DNA from: a virus | Virus record (IMG/VR): IMGVR_UViG_3300036715_001810 | Coordinates: 1 to 25,253 of that record | Strand: one strand, 5' to 3' | Length of the DNA: 25,253 bases | Shown here: positions 7,801-15,841 of the stretch, piece by piece | Layout: each line of letters opens with the position of its first letter | Position numbering within the stretch: the stretch's first letter is position 1 | Notes under the pieces: model-generated | Told to the model about the DNA's origin: nothing | The model's database searches: none | Seen by the model: only the letters and a program-made list of their open reading frames with translations | Program-made: the position numbers and the translations under genes

Positions 7801-10797
7801 AATGGTAAGATCGTACAAAAAGATACAGATTTTGTATCAATACCATTGGTTAAAGAAGTTGGTTTAATTGTACCACTAGATATTAAATGGGCAATTTGCA
7901 TCAATGATAAAGCTGACTTTGTTGTTTATCCATTATTGGAAGGTGCATCAGGTACAGAACGTGTAATGCACGTAATCAATCTTTTAACATCTCAAAATTA
8001 TGATTTAACAGCATATCTTTTTAAAGATTTAGTTGATAGAAAAGATTTGTGTGTATTGTATACTGTTTTATCAAATATAACAATACCTTCAAACTCACAA
8101 AGCCTTGTAATCAAAGATGCTCGTAGATTTGCTTATAATTCAGATACATCTGGTTTCGCAAAATATGGTGATAAAGAATTTGGTAATTATAGAAGTGCCG
8201 CCTCTCTTTTAGAGTGGATGGCTTTAAAACCAGAACTAACAACAGCACAACTTGGTGGCTGTACTTATGAAACAATTACAAGTGATGTAACTATTGGTGG
8301 ACATGCTACCTTAAAAGAAGTTGATGGTCAAAATAATTCGTTTATTCGAATGGTTGCGCCAGCATTTTATAGCTCACCAAATTTACATATAAAGAATAAT
8401 ATCATTTTAAAGAATGTTTCTTTATCATTAGAGGAAGCAACTGTTGTTTGTGCGGATGCATTAACAAATGTAACATTTGAAAATTGTACAATTACTGTAG
8501 GTACACCATCCACAAGTAAATATGGTTTATATGATACAATCTTCAATCTAACAAATGCAAATAATATTAGATTTATCAATAATACATTTGATATTTACTT
8601 TATAGATTCTGGATCTGGAAGTGATAATGGTGCTGCCTTTAAATTCACTAACTGCTCAAATGTTTTATTTAAAGGTAATACAGTTAATGTAACTTATAAT
8701 ACATCAGATACAGGTAATGTATTTGAAGGTGTGTCAAGTTCAGTGAAATTTGAAGACAATATAATTACCACAAATTCAAAGTGTGCAGTTAAACATGTAA
8801 ACACAAATATTGACATGTTTAATAATACTTTAAATGTAAGTTACAATCCATTTATTGCTGGTGACGGTTATTACTCACAAAGCAATTTTATTAATCATAA
8901 AATTGGTTATGTAAAAGGATATTGTTCAGTGCCAGTAGATTATGTACGTGTGAATAATAATAAGTTTGTTTATACAAATACATCTGGTTCTTATTTAGAT
9001 CGTAACTCTTATTTTGTATATGAGTTAGGTGCAGCAGGATCTTCTGTTAATAATTTTGAAGCAAATGATAATACATTTATAAACACAAATGCATTGTCTA
9101 GCAATACAGTATCTGAATTTGATGTAAGAGGTTTAATTGCAGTTGTTAACTCTTATTTTACATCAGTGCTTAATGAGGGTAATCTAAATACAGATAAACC
9201 AACAATCAAACACCTATCAATATCTAATAACTACTCTGATCAGTATGGTACAATACTTGTTAGTAGTGCATCTAAATTAACAGATAATAATGTTGAATAT
9301 ATACCAAATCCAGGATTATCTGTTTCAGGTGAAATATCAAACAATAAGTGTGGAAATATTGGATATTGGGTTGCTTCAAAGAATATAAATAATTCAAAGA
9401 AATCACAATTAAAAATATTTGGTAATATTTGTAAAATGATCGCTTCTATGAATCATAAAGGCTACATCTACAAACCAATGGCATTAAAATCAAATGGAAC
9501 CATTGAAACATTGATGGTTAATCATTATACAGGTCAAGTATCTATTGAAGATAATACAACATCTTGGATTGTTGGTGGACAAGCATTAGGTAATTCTTTT
9601 AATATCATTTCTGGTAATGAGTTATTTGCATACAACAATTCTTATAGAGTAAAATTCAATAATACAGATGGTTACTATCATATTGGATCTTTGACTGGAG
9701 ACAATGTAGCTATTTACAATATTGGTACAACAGATCTAACTGATTCAAAAAATATCAATTGTGTAATCAAAGACAATAAGTTAAACAAAGGCGAGATTGT
9801 AGACGCTTTAGGTGCTGTTACTTCCACATATGTTTATGAGTACTCAGGTATTTGTACAAATGTTAGTTGTGACATATATGGTAATACAATTGACTTTGTA
9901 AACAATCAAGATTTTAACGGTACAATGGATGCTAGAATTGTAGTATCAGCGTTGAATTTTAATATTCATCATAACACAATACTTAATACAAGACCAAATG
10001 GTAGCAGTACTAATTATTATATGCTAATTACTGGGTATGCGAACAAATATGTTACAAATCCATATGGATTTATTGTTGACAATATATTTGAAAATCCAAA
10101 ATATAATAACGCCACTGATGATGGTGCTTTTAGTTCAACCATTGTTGGTCGCATTAATGTTAATTTTTTTGATTATGAAGATATTGATAGGGTATTTGAT
10201 CAAGTAACTGCAGAAAGAAATAAAAATCAATCTAAACAAAAATTGATTCAATTATCTGGTAACTCTTATGGTGACAACAATGGCTCCGAAAAATATGGTG
10301 TTTCTATTAATGGTTCACCAAATAAAGTAACTGTAGAAACTGGTTCATACAAAGATATTGTTAATTCATTTGGTGATACATATTTTGGATATTATGCAAG
10401 CAAGATATCTTTAGAAGAGGCATTACCAACAAATGTTAAACCAACAAGTATATCTGGGTCTTTATTAAAAGGCGCTGGTAATGTTAATGATATTATATAT
10501 GTTAATTATAGGGTGGAACAAGTGATTAATACAATTGATTCACCACAAACACTTTCTACATTTTTAACAGATGTAACACCACCTACATTTACACCACTTA
10601 CTGAATCAGTGACATTATCTTTGTCAAATCCAGATACAGGTGTATTATTAAATCAAACGCAGTCATTATTAGCATATAACTTTAGAACAAATAAAAATAA
10701 AGAATTAAGACTTACTTTAAGTGGTGGTTTTGTTCAAAATGGCGCGAATGGTATTACTTTAGAAGTATCTGCTGCAGTTTTAATATATCGTTGGTAA
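4885..10797 (+). CDS. Giant tail fibre/spike with parallel beta-helix region
   Basis: This 1970-aa structural protein is probably a baseplate-attached receptor-binding fibre or spike. The N-terminus (YPNSLDNDVTLPSVIDN, ADAINALKYAV, SLGVATLPI, ILESKLDLDY, up to about residue 110) and SSYAHFAGGIF at about 207-217 resemble a conserved head module of fibres in large myoviruses. Residues about 920-1090 form a beta-rich module. From about 1120 to 1820 there are many short Asn-rich strands of the kind NxxFxxN (for example NNIRFINNTF, SNVLFKGNTV), the signature of a right-handed parallel beta-helix. The last about 150 residues form a separate beta-rich cap ending in AAVLIYRW. Only a weak AGG (4874-4876) precedes ATG 4885. 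No enzymatic motif was seen, so depolymerase activity is possible but unsupported. Confidence 0.72.
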   Translation: MTNYPNSLDNDVTLPSVIDNITENGADAINALKYAVLAMQQELGIKPAGVLSSLVERLNVSFNSDGTLKSSTLNSLGVATLPIYNNEVAASAGILESKLDLDYPTAQLQNDITLVKSQADNSTSWIFTTGSKLQPHISGSNYYHTLSHILVSNLTSDYFKNKFGVNRNNTNSFEVLKDLNADFVDHQQSDGTGTSSAVLTKSGTSFPSSYAHFAGGIFMDTTRFGYIPQTNKSLQSVVEFLDNSSVFLYGTRVQNLYSNGISRISRSADITRDGYGSSIVSDVRATTFLRNTGAASYPVDDIEFGDDIIQLTPSGAILTSHQFDHQFSLIKPGDIIKVNYGGIELDFLIKEKKYLQSGGNKTFIVRIHGKNLKYTTSASVTISKPLVNDNKFGALSVSSVENDFSFKPSLIAASPRSAMVCGIGFNSNLITNTNYNLYLAFYPTGNPSDGYVTLPAIDVTGDLGVSAGKYTLDSIVSSTNESFRQNGYNLRFQAYSYKGEFGITMTDPIGNSSFSIISGIIDSNGFYDQIASEFTYPNNVIGLFNSGSILAKDGLGFGPSKGNFASPLPLTTYGSPEQAYLPTKIFAPLTRNNFYVNAIELDRLSKDVDQLNDEYGDGYWRAELIGRNVIPGVRVGVTYRVYQDLSTSKLEPGKTITVQSAGFGTIIDFGRFIISNVDYTNCNTLGYSDITLYDAIHANGSSPAVSLGSTGFGSGNEKYVRLYFGDDSIGFNSENSADNSVVGPFKRFFEVYVDQFGKTFTHEKARMYLGAGSLSVNGSSLAGNAYASFGDITYVSPKFKGFTSGQIKKIKLNVSLNTTTGVVQGYLSLNAYPDLSHNGPTSIGRIGEKIRFYDESNLDYIEIIFKNDQVYSTFSLQNIDIQIFSSLANDQDIMQIATCQLNDSTNKVEHLTDQREFGNTSEKDLTTSALDYIGSTGKHTNINGVLKGFELQSSASNPYQGQILFKGGSALVNGKIVQKDTDFVSIPLVKEVGLIVPLDIKWAICINDKADFVVYPLLEGASGTERVMHVINLLTSQNYDLTAYLFKDLVDRKDLCVLYTVLSNITIPSNSQSLVIKDARRFAYNSDTSGFAKYGDKEFGNYRSAASLLEWMALKPELTTAQLGGCTYETITSDVTIGGHATLKEVDGQNNSFIRMVAPAFYSSPNLHIKNNIILKNVSLSLEEATVVCADALTNVTFENCTITVGTPSTSKYGLYDTIFNLTNANNIRFINNTFDIYFIDSGSGSDNGAAFKFTNCSNVLFKGNTVNVTYNTSDTGNVFEGVSSSVKFEDNIITTNSKCAVKHVNTNIDMFNNTLNVSYNPFIAGDGYYSQSNFINHKIGYVKGYCSVPVDYVRVNNNKFVYTNTSGSYLDRNSYFVYELGAAGSSVNNFEANDNTFINTNALSSNTVSEFDVRGLIAVVNSYFTSVLNEGNLNTDKPTIKHLSISNNYSDQYGTILVSSASKLTDNNVEYIPNPGLSVSGEISNNKCGNIGYWVASKNINNSKKSQLKIFGNICKMIASMNHKGYIYKPMALKSNGTIETLMVNHYTGQVSIEDNTTSWIVGGQALGNSFNIISGNELFAYNNSYRVKFNNTDGYYHIGSLTGDNVAIYNIGTTDLTDSKNINCVIKDNKLNKGEIVDALGAVTSTYVYEYSGICTNVSCDIYGNTIDFVNNQDFNGTMDARIVVSALNFNIHHNTILNTRPNGSSTNYYMLITGYANKYVTNPYGFIVDNIFENPKYNNATDDGAFSSTIVGRINVNFFDYEDIDRVFDQVTAERNKNQSKQKLIQLSGNSYGDNNGSEKYGVSINGSPNKVTVETGSYKDIVNSFGDTYFGYYASKISLEEALPTNVKPTSISGSLLKGAGNVNDIIYVNYRVEQVINTIDSPQTLSTFLTDVTPPTFTPLTESVTLSLSNPDTGVLLNQTQSLLAYNFRTNKNKELRLTLSGGFVQNGANGITLEVSAAVLIYRW

Positions 10798-10803
10798 TAA
10801 AAA

Positions 10804-11595
10804 ATGGGAGCGAATAATTTATTTTTAGGTGACATAAACAAAGTTTTTGGTTTAGTACAATCTTCAATGATTGTTTATCCAAAAGAAATGATTATTGCTA
10901 CATTAAAAGATTTTTTCTCACAAGATACATACTATCATTATGTAAAAGATGAATGGGGGTTTGCAAAAACCCCAAATCACCTTGACTTACCATTAGGTGC
11001 TGGTGTGAATGATAATATTACTTCAAGAGTATTTATTGGTGAATCATTTAGACAAGATAAGTCTTTTTATCCAGCTATTATTGTAAAGTCATCCTCTTCA
11101 AAATCAGTACCTGTTTCTATTAATAGAAATTATGGTAAAATAGAATATCAAGATATGTTGTTTGAAGATGGTTATGGAAATTCTAAAACAATAAAATATC
11201 CAATGCACTTTGTAACAGAAGGTGCATTTGAAGGTGGTATTTCAATTGAAATAAGTGCCAGATCTATGCGTGAAAGAGATGATTTGGTAGAGCGTGTAGC
11301 TATGTGTTTCACAGAGATTTATTTTAATGACTTGGTTGATGTTGGTATTATTATTAAGCCACCAGATATTGGCTCTCCATCAGAAAATGATGATAGAAAA
11401 GATAAACTTTTTAAAACACCAGTTTCTTTAAATATAAGAACACAATGGAAAAGAGTGTTTCCAATAAAAAATATTATCGATACTATTATATTTTCGATTG
11501 AATTCCAGGATTTAGTTAACCCAAATTCAGTGCCAGCCGCAAATTTAACAATAAATACGGACATATCATATACAGATATGATCCTAAACATATAA
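10804..11595 (+). CDS. Neck or tail-terminator-like structural protein
   Basis: This 263-aa protein lies directly upstream of the sheath gene, a usual slot for neck or tail-terminator/completion proteins (T4 gp15- or gp3-type roles). Visible features are an N-terminal helical part (INKVFGLVQSSMIVYPKEMIIATLKDFF), then a mixed alpha/beta core with a long strand (GGISIEISARSMRERDDLVERVAMCF, split here as strand then helix), and a C-terminal FSIEFQDLV strand. This strand-helix arrangement is compatible with the terminator fold, but the assignment is mainly positional. It follows the giant fibre gene by six bases. The upstream bases (GGTAATAAAA) give almost no Shine-Dalgarno match, so translation may depend on coupling. 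Confidence 0.45.
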   Translation: MGANNLFLGDINKVFGLVQSSMIVYPKEMIIATLKDFFSQDTYYHYVKDEWGFAKTPNHLDLPLGAGVNDNITSRVFIGESFRQDKSFYPAIIVKSSSSKSVPVSINRNYGKIEYQDMLFEDGYGNSKTIKYPMHFVTEGAFEGGISIEISARSMRERDDLVERVAMCFTEIYFNDLVDVGIIIKPPDIGSPSENDDRKDKLFKTPVSLNIRTQWKRVFPIKNIIDTIIFSIEFQDLVNPNSVPAANLTINTDISYTDMILNI

Positions 11596-11618
11596 TAATC
11601 AAACATTTAAAAAGAGAT

Positions 11619-11628
11619 TTAGATATAA
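11619..11628 (+). promoter_or_regulatory. TTAGATATAA box upstream of tail sheath gene
   Basis: This is a second copy of the 10-mer found before the first tail gene (311-320). It lies in the 63-nt gap before the sheath ATG, the longest gap between genes from 1944 to 15070. Sheath genes are often driven by their own strong late promoter, and the downstream unit ends at the terminator after the tube gene, so a promoter here is plausible but unproven. Confidence 0.25.
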
Positions 11629-11658
11629 AGTTTCAATCTTATCATAAGGACATATCAA

Positions 11659-14415
11659 ATGCCAATTCCTGGAGCTACAAATTTACTACCTGGTGCGTAC
11701 TCTGACGTTGTAACAGACACTCAAGGTGTTTCTGTTTCTGTTAGTGGACGTGTTGCCGCGCTTATTGGCGAGGGCTCAACGGATGAAGTACTAGTCTCTG
11801 CTGCTCTTGGTGGTGGCAAAGATGGTTTAAACTCATCATATACATCCAATCAAAACTCTGATAGCCGACACTTTCAGCTATCTCTTGCACCACTTGTTGA
11901 AAACAGAACAAAATTGTTTAAAAATGGCGTGCCACTTTCCATACTTGAGTCTACAATTGATTCTAATCCATTTAGTTCAAGATATGATGCACGTGTTGAT
12001 CCAGAAACTGGTCGTATTGAATTACAAACAGCTTCTTTGGTTGATCAAGGTGGCTCAAATTATACAAAATTAACAACAAATATTGGCGTGGGTTCTTTAT
12101 CAGGCTTAGCTTTACTTAATGTAAATGCTACAACTGAAACTTGGACAATCCGCTGTGTGTCTGTACAACGTGATTCTGGTGGGCTACCTATTGCAAAGAC
12201 TGCAAGATTTTTAGCATTCGGATCTGTATCTGGAACAAAACTTGATGCAAATGGTAATCCAATCATCTGGGTTTCTGATGGTTATACCTCATCAAATAGT
12301 GTACTTAGCTTTGCAATTGTAGAAGATGTTAGCGCTGCCACACCATTCCGCGATGGTGATGCATTTGTTATCAAAGTTAAATCAGGTGCTCTTAGTAGAG
12401 GGGATTCATTATCTTCAAATTATATTGGAGTATCTACACTTAATGATCCAGTTTACCTACAAGGCTTAACACAAGTTGTTGCTCGTCATGGTTCTATTAC
12501 AACAGACAATACATTATCTCTTGCAGCACAATTGGCATTCGCTAATCAAGCACCAGGAGTATTAACAGTACAAGCTGCACCTGCAATGCCAAGACGCGTA
12601 TCTTATGATTTGGTTGATTCTTTTAACGCAACATCTACAAATATTGATGACTTTTTATTTGCATTACCTTATGGTGTTATTCCAAGTTTAAATTCATCTA
12701 TCCATTTCTTTGAAACCAATTTAGCTACAGGTATAGAATCACAAGTATTACCAAATAAATATGATTATTATCAATTGGGTGAAGTTGGTAAACCAAGTAT
12801 ATCAACATTTACACAAAGTTCAACTTCAGTTTCTAGTGGTGGATACTCTTATTCATATACAGTCATTGAACAAGCGGCTGCTCTTACTTATGGTTTAGAT
12901 GGTTATGTTGCCAGAGTGTTGCCAGCTTTAAATAAAGGTGTGTTTTCAACAGCATCATTAACTTTTGATGCAAGTTATGTTGGAAAAACATTAAAAGTAA
13001 TTGATGGAACAAATGTCGCAAATAACGGTTCTTTTGTGGTTGATTCTGTATCAAATGGTAAGTTGTATTTCACAGTTTCTTCCTTTGCAGATTTTACAAG
13101 TGGATCTGGTGTAACATTTGCGGCAATAGATCCAGCAACTGGATTGGTAATGGCTTCTAGTTCAGGTACAGATGGTGTTTTAACAGCTTCTGTTGGTACA
13201 GGTACAGCCACACTTTCCAGCGCCGCAGTTGCTTTTAATACTGCATTAACTACACCAACAAATTATCGTTTAAGAATCTCTGGATCTGCAACAAATAATG
13301 GTTTGTATGATATTACATCTTACAACTCAGGAACAGATACATTAACAATTTCAAAAGCAGTTGTTATTGAGTCTAACCTTCGTTATGAAGTTCTTGATTC
13401 TAATAATGTTAGTTCTTATGTTGTTGTTAATAAAAATGTTGTACCTACTGGACATTCATTGCGTGTAACAATCATTGATGATCGTGATGCAGCATTCTAC
13501 GATCCAGGTTGGGTAAATGCCTTAGAATCTCTTGAGGCTGTTGAGTGTGACATTGTAACAGCATTTCCAAAGCAAACAATTTCCGCTGTATTTCAAAATG
13601 TAGTTTCTCACTGCAAAGCAATGAGTTCAATTGATAACAGAAAAGAAAGAGTTGCAATCATTGGTGCAATCAATGGTTTAACTCCAGATAATCTCACAGG
13701 TGTGAAAGCAGCTGCTGTAGAAGATCTCGGTGTATTAGAAGGTATCCAAGGCGATTCTGTAACAGAAGTATTGTCTGGTAACATTGAAGATTTAACAGAT
13801 TACTCTGTGCCGGCGGCTTATGGTAACACATACCGTGTTATTTACATGGCTCCCGATCAAATTGTAGTTAATGTGGGTGGACAAAACACTGTATTGGATG
13901 GTTTTTATCAAGCGGGTGCTTTAGCGGGTTATTACTCGGCACAAACAGCAATTGCAACACCAGCAACCAATAAGCCACTTAGTGGCTATACAATTCCACG
14001 TAGCCGTAGATATTCAACTTCAACATTAAAAGCTTTAACATCAGCTGGTGTATTTGTATGTCAACCAGTAGCTGGTGGTGGTACTGTTAAGTGGGGTCTT
14101 ACAACAACACAATCTGGCTTTATTGAAGAAAGAGAAGCGAGCATTGTATTTATTAGAGATAATATCGCTAAAACACTCCGTGCATCTTATGATGATTTTG
14201 TTGGTCAACCAGATTTGAATGATATCCAAGCTTCTATGCAAGCAAGATTGATTTCTGTATTGAGTTCTATGCAACCATCTAAAATCACACAATACAAAAA
14301 CCCTGTGGTAAGGCGTGACCCAACTGATCCAACCACATGGTTGGTATCTGTAAAAGTAATGCCAGTCTATGGTGTTAATTTCGTTTACATTCAAGTTGCA
14401 GTTGGACAAATTTGA
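11659..14415 (+). CDS. Contractile tail sheath protein
   Basis: This 918-aa protein polymerises around the tail tube and contracts at infection. The N-terminus (GATNLLPGAYSDV) has the usual PGVY-like opening of sheath proteins, and the C-terminal about 300 residues contain the conserved sheath core: IPRSRRYSTSTLKALTSAGV, VKWGLTTTQ, FIRDNIAKTLRASYDDFVGQPD, ending in a VYGVNFVYIQVAVG-like strand. At 918 aa it is much longer than T4 gp18 (659 aa). The excess lies in the middle (about residues 370-590) and includes two similar beta-rich units (427-476 and 515-566), probably a surface-exposed insertion. ATAAGGA at 11644-11650 is a good Shine-Dalgarno site for ATG 11659. The tube gene follows 13 nt downstream. 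Confidence 0.92.
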   Translation: MPIPGATNLLPGAYSDVVTDTQGVSVSVSGRVAALIGEGSTDEVLVSAALGGGKDGLNSSYTSNQNSDSRHFQLSLAPLVENRTKLFKNGVPLSILESTIDSNPFSSRYDARVDPETGRIELQTASLVDQGGSNYTKLTTNIGVGSLSGLALLNVNATTETWTIRCVSVQRDSGGLPIAKTARFLAFGSVSGTKLDANGNPIIWVSDGYTSSNSVLSFAIVEDVSAATPFRDGDAFVIKVKSGALSRGDSLSSNYIGVSTLNDPVYLQGLTQVVARHGSITTDNTLSLAAQLAFANQAPGVLTVQAAPAMPRRVSYDLVDSFNATSTNIDDFLFALPYGVIPSLNSSIHFFETNLATGIESQVLPNKYDYYQLGEVGKPSISTFTQSSTSVSSGGYSYSYTVIEQAAALTYGLDGYVARVLPALNKGVFSTASLTFDASYVGKTLKVIDGTNVANNGSFVVDSVSNGKLYFTVSSFADFTSGSGVTFAAIDPATGLVMASSSGTDGVLTASVGTGTATLSSAAVAFNTALTTPTNYRLRISGSATNNGLYDITSYNSGTDTLTISKAVVIESNLRYEVLDSNNVSSYVVVNKNVVPTGHSLRVTIIDDRDAAFYDPGWVNALESLEAVECDIVTAFPKQTISAVFQNVVSHCKAMSSIDNRKERVAIIGAINGLTPDNLTGVKAAAVEDLGVLEGIQGDSVTEVLSGNIEDLTDYSVPAAYGNTYRVIYMAPDQIVVNVGGQNTVLDGFYQAGALAGYYSAQTAIATPATNKPLSGYTIPRSRRYSTSTLKALTSAGVFVCQPVAGGGTVKWGLTTTQSGFIEEREASIVFIRDNIAKTLRASYDDFVGQPDLNDIQASMQARLISVLSSMQPSKITQYKNPVVRRDPTDPTTWLVSVKVMPVYGVNFVYIQVAVGQI

Positions 14416-14428
14416 TAAAAGGTGATTT

Positions 14429-15070
14429 ATGGCGGTAGAACCCAGAAACAGAAATACAAACTCAACTTTAAGTTCAGGAAATAACAATACAACATCAGTA
14501 GACCTTTCAACAAATATTATCATTAAAGTTGGTAATGTTCGTGTAGGCGCAATCAAAACAATCTCTGTTAGTGAAACAAGAGAAATTGCAATGATTACAG
14601 AACTTGGTCATGACGGAGTGATAGATTCTGTTCCAAAAAGTCATACAATGATTTCGGGTCGTATAACCCGTATACGTTTTGACAAGCTACGTTTATTCGA
14701 AGCTTTTGGACGCGGATTCGTTCATTTGAAAGCTCAAAGATATCCATTTGATATCGAGATTATTGACCGTAATGAAAATGATGACTCAAATAAAATCATT
14801 ACAACTGTTAAGAACGTTTGGTTTAGCTCACTAAATTATACACTTTCAGATAGTGACTGGATTATTGCTGAGGATTCTGATTATAAAGCTGAAACAATTT
14901 TCTCTACCAAAAATGGTGGAAACGTTGCTACAGGTGGAAAGATCAATGTACCTTATTACACAAATATTGTTGAAAGAGTTGTTGACTCTGGCGATATTCG
15001 CGGCTCCATGTCAGCAGGTGATTTAATCAACTTGCTTACAAACGGGGAAAGCGCGGGCACAATATTTTGA
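14429..15070 (+). CDS. Tail tube protein
   Basis: This 213-aa protein is the expected inner tube subunit. It lies immediately after the sheath gene, in the size range of tube proteins (T4 gp19 is 163 aa). The core is beta-rich (NIIIKVGNVRVGAIKTISVSET; SHTMISGRITRIRFD; DNNK-type loops then VWFSSLNYTLSDSDWIIAEDSDYKAE), matching the strand pattern and the typical region near the SLNYTLSxxDWxIxEDxxYKAE motif of contractile tube proteins. The first about 25 residues are polar and low in complexity (Asn/Thr/Ser-rich). AAAAGGTGA (14418-14426) gives a good ribosome-binding site before ATG 14429. A strong hairpin terminator follows 23 nt after the stop, so sheath and tube probably share a transcript end. 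Confidence 0.88.
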   Translation: MAVEPRNRNTNSTLSSGNNNTTSVDLSTNIIIKVGNVRVGAIKTISVSETREIAMITELGHDGVIDSVPKSHTMISGRITRIRFDKLRLFEAFGRGFVHLKAQRYPFDIEIIDRNENDDSNKIITTVKNVWFSSLNYTLSDSDWIIAEDSDYKAETIFSTKNGGNVATGGKINVPYYTNIVERVVDSGDIRGSMSAGDLINLLTNGESAGTIF

Positions 15071-15093
15071 TTTAAGTTTTATATGATTTTATC

Positions 15094-15131
15094 AAGGAGC
15101 AGATATATTATATCTGCTCCTTGTTATTTAT
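15094..15131 (+). terminator. Rho-independent terminator after the tube gene
   Basis: AAGGAGCAGATAT (15094-15106) pairs perfectly with ATATCTGCTCCTT (15110-15122): 13 base pairs around a 3-nt loop (a 12-bp stem with a 5-nt loop is more likely sterically). A T-rich but interrupted tail follows (TTGTTATTTAT, 15121-15131). It lies in the only sizeable gap after the sheath-tube pair. The imperfect T-tract means read-through is likely, which would suit graded expression of the chaperone and tape measure genes downstream. Confidence 0.75.
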
Positions 15132-15149
15132 AGGAATAATATGTATAAT
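15121..15149 (+). promoter_or_regulatory. Candidate promoter just after the terminator
   Basis: TTGTTA (15121-15126), 17 nt, then a perfect TATAAT (15144-15149). A transcript from here would begin inside the small 62-codon gene and carry the chaperone gene. The -35 overlaps the terminator stem. This could restart transcription after termination, but the match is easily coincidental in AT-rich sequence. Confidence 0.22.
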
Positions 15150-15329
15150 GATGATAACGATGTAATTGTGATTAGCGATTTATACGATGAATATAAGGGC
15201 ATTTCTAATGAAGATCATTTTAAATATGAATTAACTTTAGAAAATATTGTCGTAGAAACAAAAATAAGTAACGATGATAAAATAAAAGAATTAGTTATTA
15301 TTAATGTAATAAAGGAAAATATTTTATGA
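15141..15329 (+). CDS. Small acidic protein, unknown function
   Basis: This is a 62-aa, very acidic protein (MYNDDNDVIVISDLYDEY at the start) without recognised motifs, membrane segments or cysteines. AGGA (15132-15135) gives a modest ribosome-binding site. Its TGA stop overlaps the ATG of the chaperone gene (ATGA at 15326-15329), which suggests translational coupling. Its position between the tube terminator and the tail-assembly chaperone suggests an accessory tail-assembly role, but that is only inferred from position. It is probably a real gene, because it has a start signal and fills the gap with the usual coupled overlap. Confidence 0.6.
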   Translation: MYNDDNDVIVISDLYDEYKGISNEDHFKYELTLENIVVETKISNDDKIKELVIINVIKENIL

Positions 15330-15841
15330 AAGAATATGTTGTTGAAGATGCAAGTTTTGAGAGTGTAGTAAAAGATGCTAAAGAAAACAAGTCAAAAGGT
15401 ATTTACAAAATAGATCAAGATGCCAAAAAAAGAATAGAAGTTTTACTTGGCTTATATAAAGAAGAAAAATATGTTGTTTTTAATAATATAACTTATACAT
15501 TACAAACACTTTCTTTAAAAGAAACGAAAGAAATATTTAGCCATATGGGCAAGTTGGGTCCAATAACAAACCTTGTATATGACTCTGAGTTTCAGAAATT
15601 AACTTTAGCACGTGGTATTAAAGAAATAGAAGGTATTAATTTCTCCAATTATATTGGTGTTGAAGAATATCCAGCCGATGTGCAGGTTTCTTTTAAAGAA
15701 CAAGTAATTAATGATATGGATGTTTCGGTTATTTCCCATTTAATGAAAGAATGGGCTGTTTTCTCAAAAGAACATGATGAAAAATATACCATTAAAAACG
15801 AAGAGACTTTACAGGAAGTAGTTGAAGATATAAAAAAATAG
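15326..15841 (+). CDS. Tail assembly chaperone, short (gpG-like) product
   Basis: This 171-aa, soluble, mostly helical, charged protein lies between the tube and the tape measure genes. That slot holds the tail-assembly chaperone (lambda gpG/gpGT; XkdN and T4 gp57-type roles), which keeps the tape measure soluble and recruits tube subunits. Typical features are an N-terminal YVVEDAS then a strand-turn region (YVVFNNITYTLQTLSLKETKEI), and a C-terminal helical part. AAAGGA (15311-15316) supports ATG 15326. The reading frame ends ATA AAA AAA TAG TAA: a slippery A AAA AAA followed by two stops, so part of the ribosomes would shift -1 and make the longer product. No sequence-family match was checked. 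Confidence 0.75.
   Translation: MKEYVVEDASFESVVKDAKENKSKGIYKIDQDAKKRIEVLLGLYKEEKYVVFNNITYTLQTLSLKETKEIFSHMGKLGPITNLVYDSEFQKLTLARGIKEIEGINFSNYIGVEEYPADVQVSFKEQVINDMDVSVISHLMKEWAVFSKEHDEKYTIKNEETLQEVVEDIKK

Noticed and set aside
9384-9392. TATAAATA-like late promoter inside the giant fibre gene
   Set aside because: It lies within coding sequence with no gene start nearby; expected by chance in AT-rich DNA.
14041-14556. 171-codon minus-strand frame across the sheath-tube junction
   Set aside because: It lies opposite two well-supported genes, has a Cys/Trp/Ile-rich composition unlike the neighbours, and no start signal was found; it is an antisense shadow.
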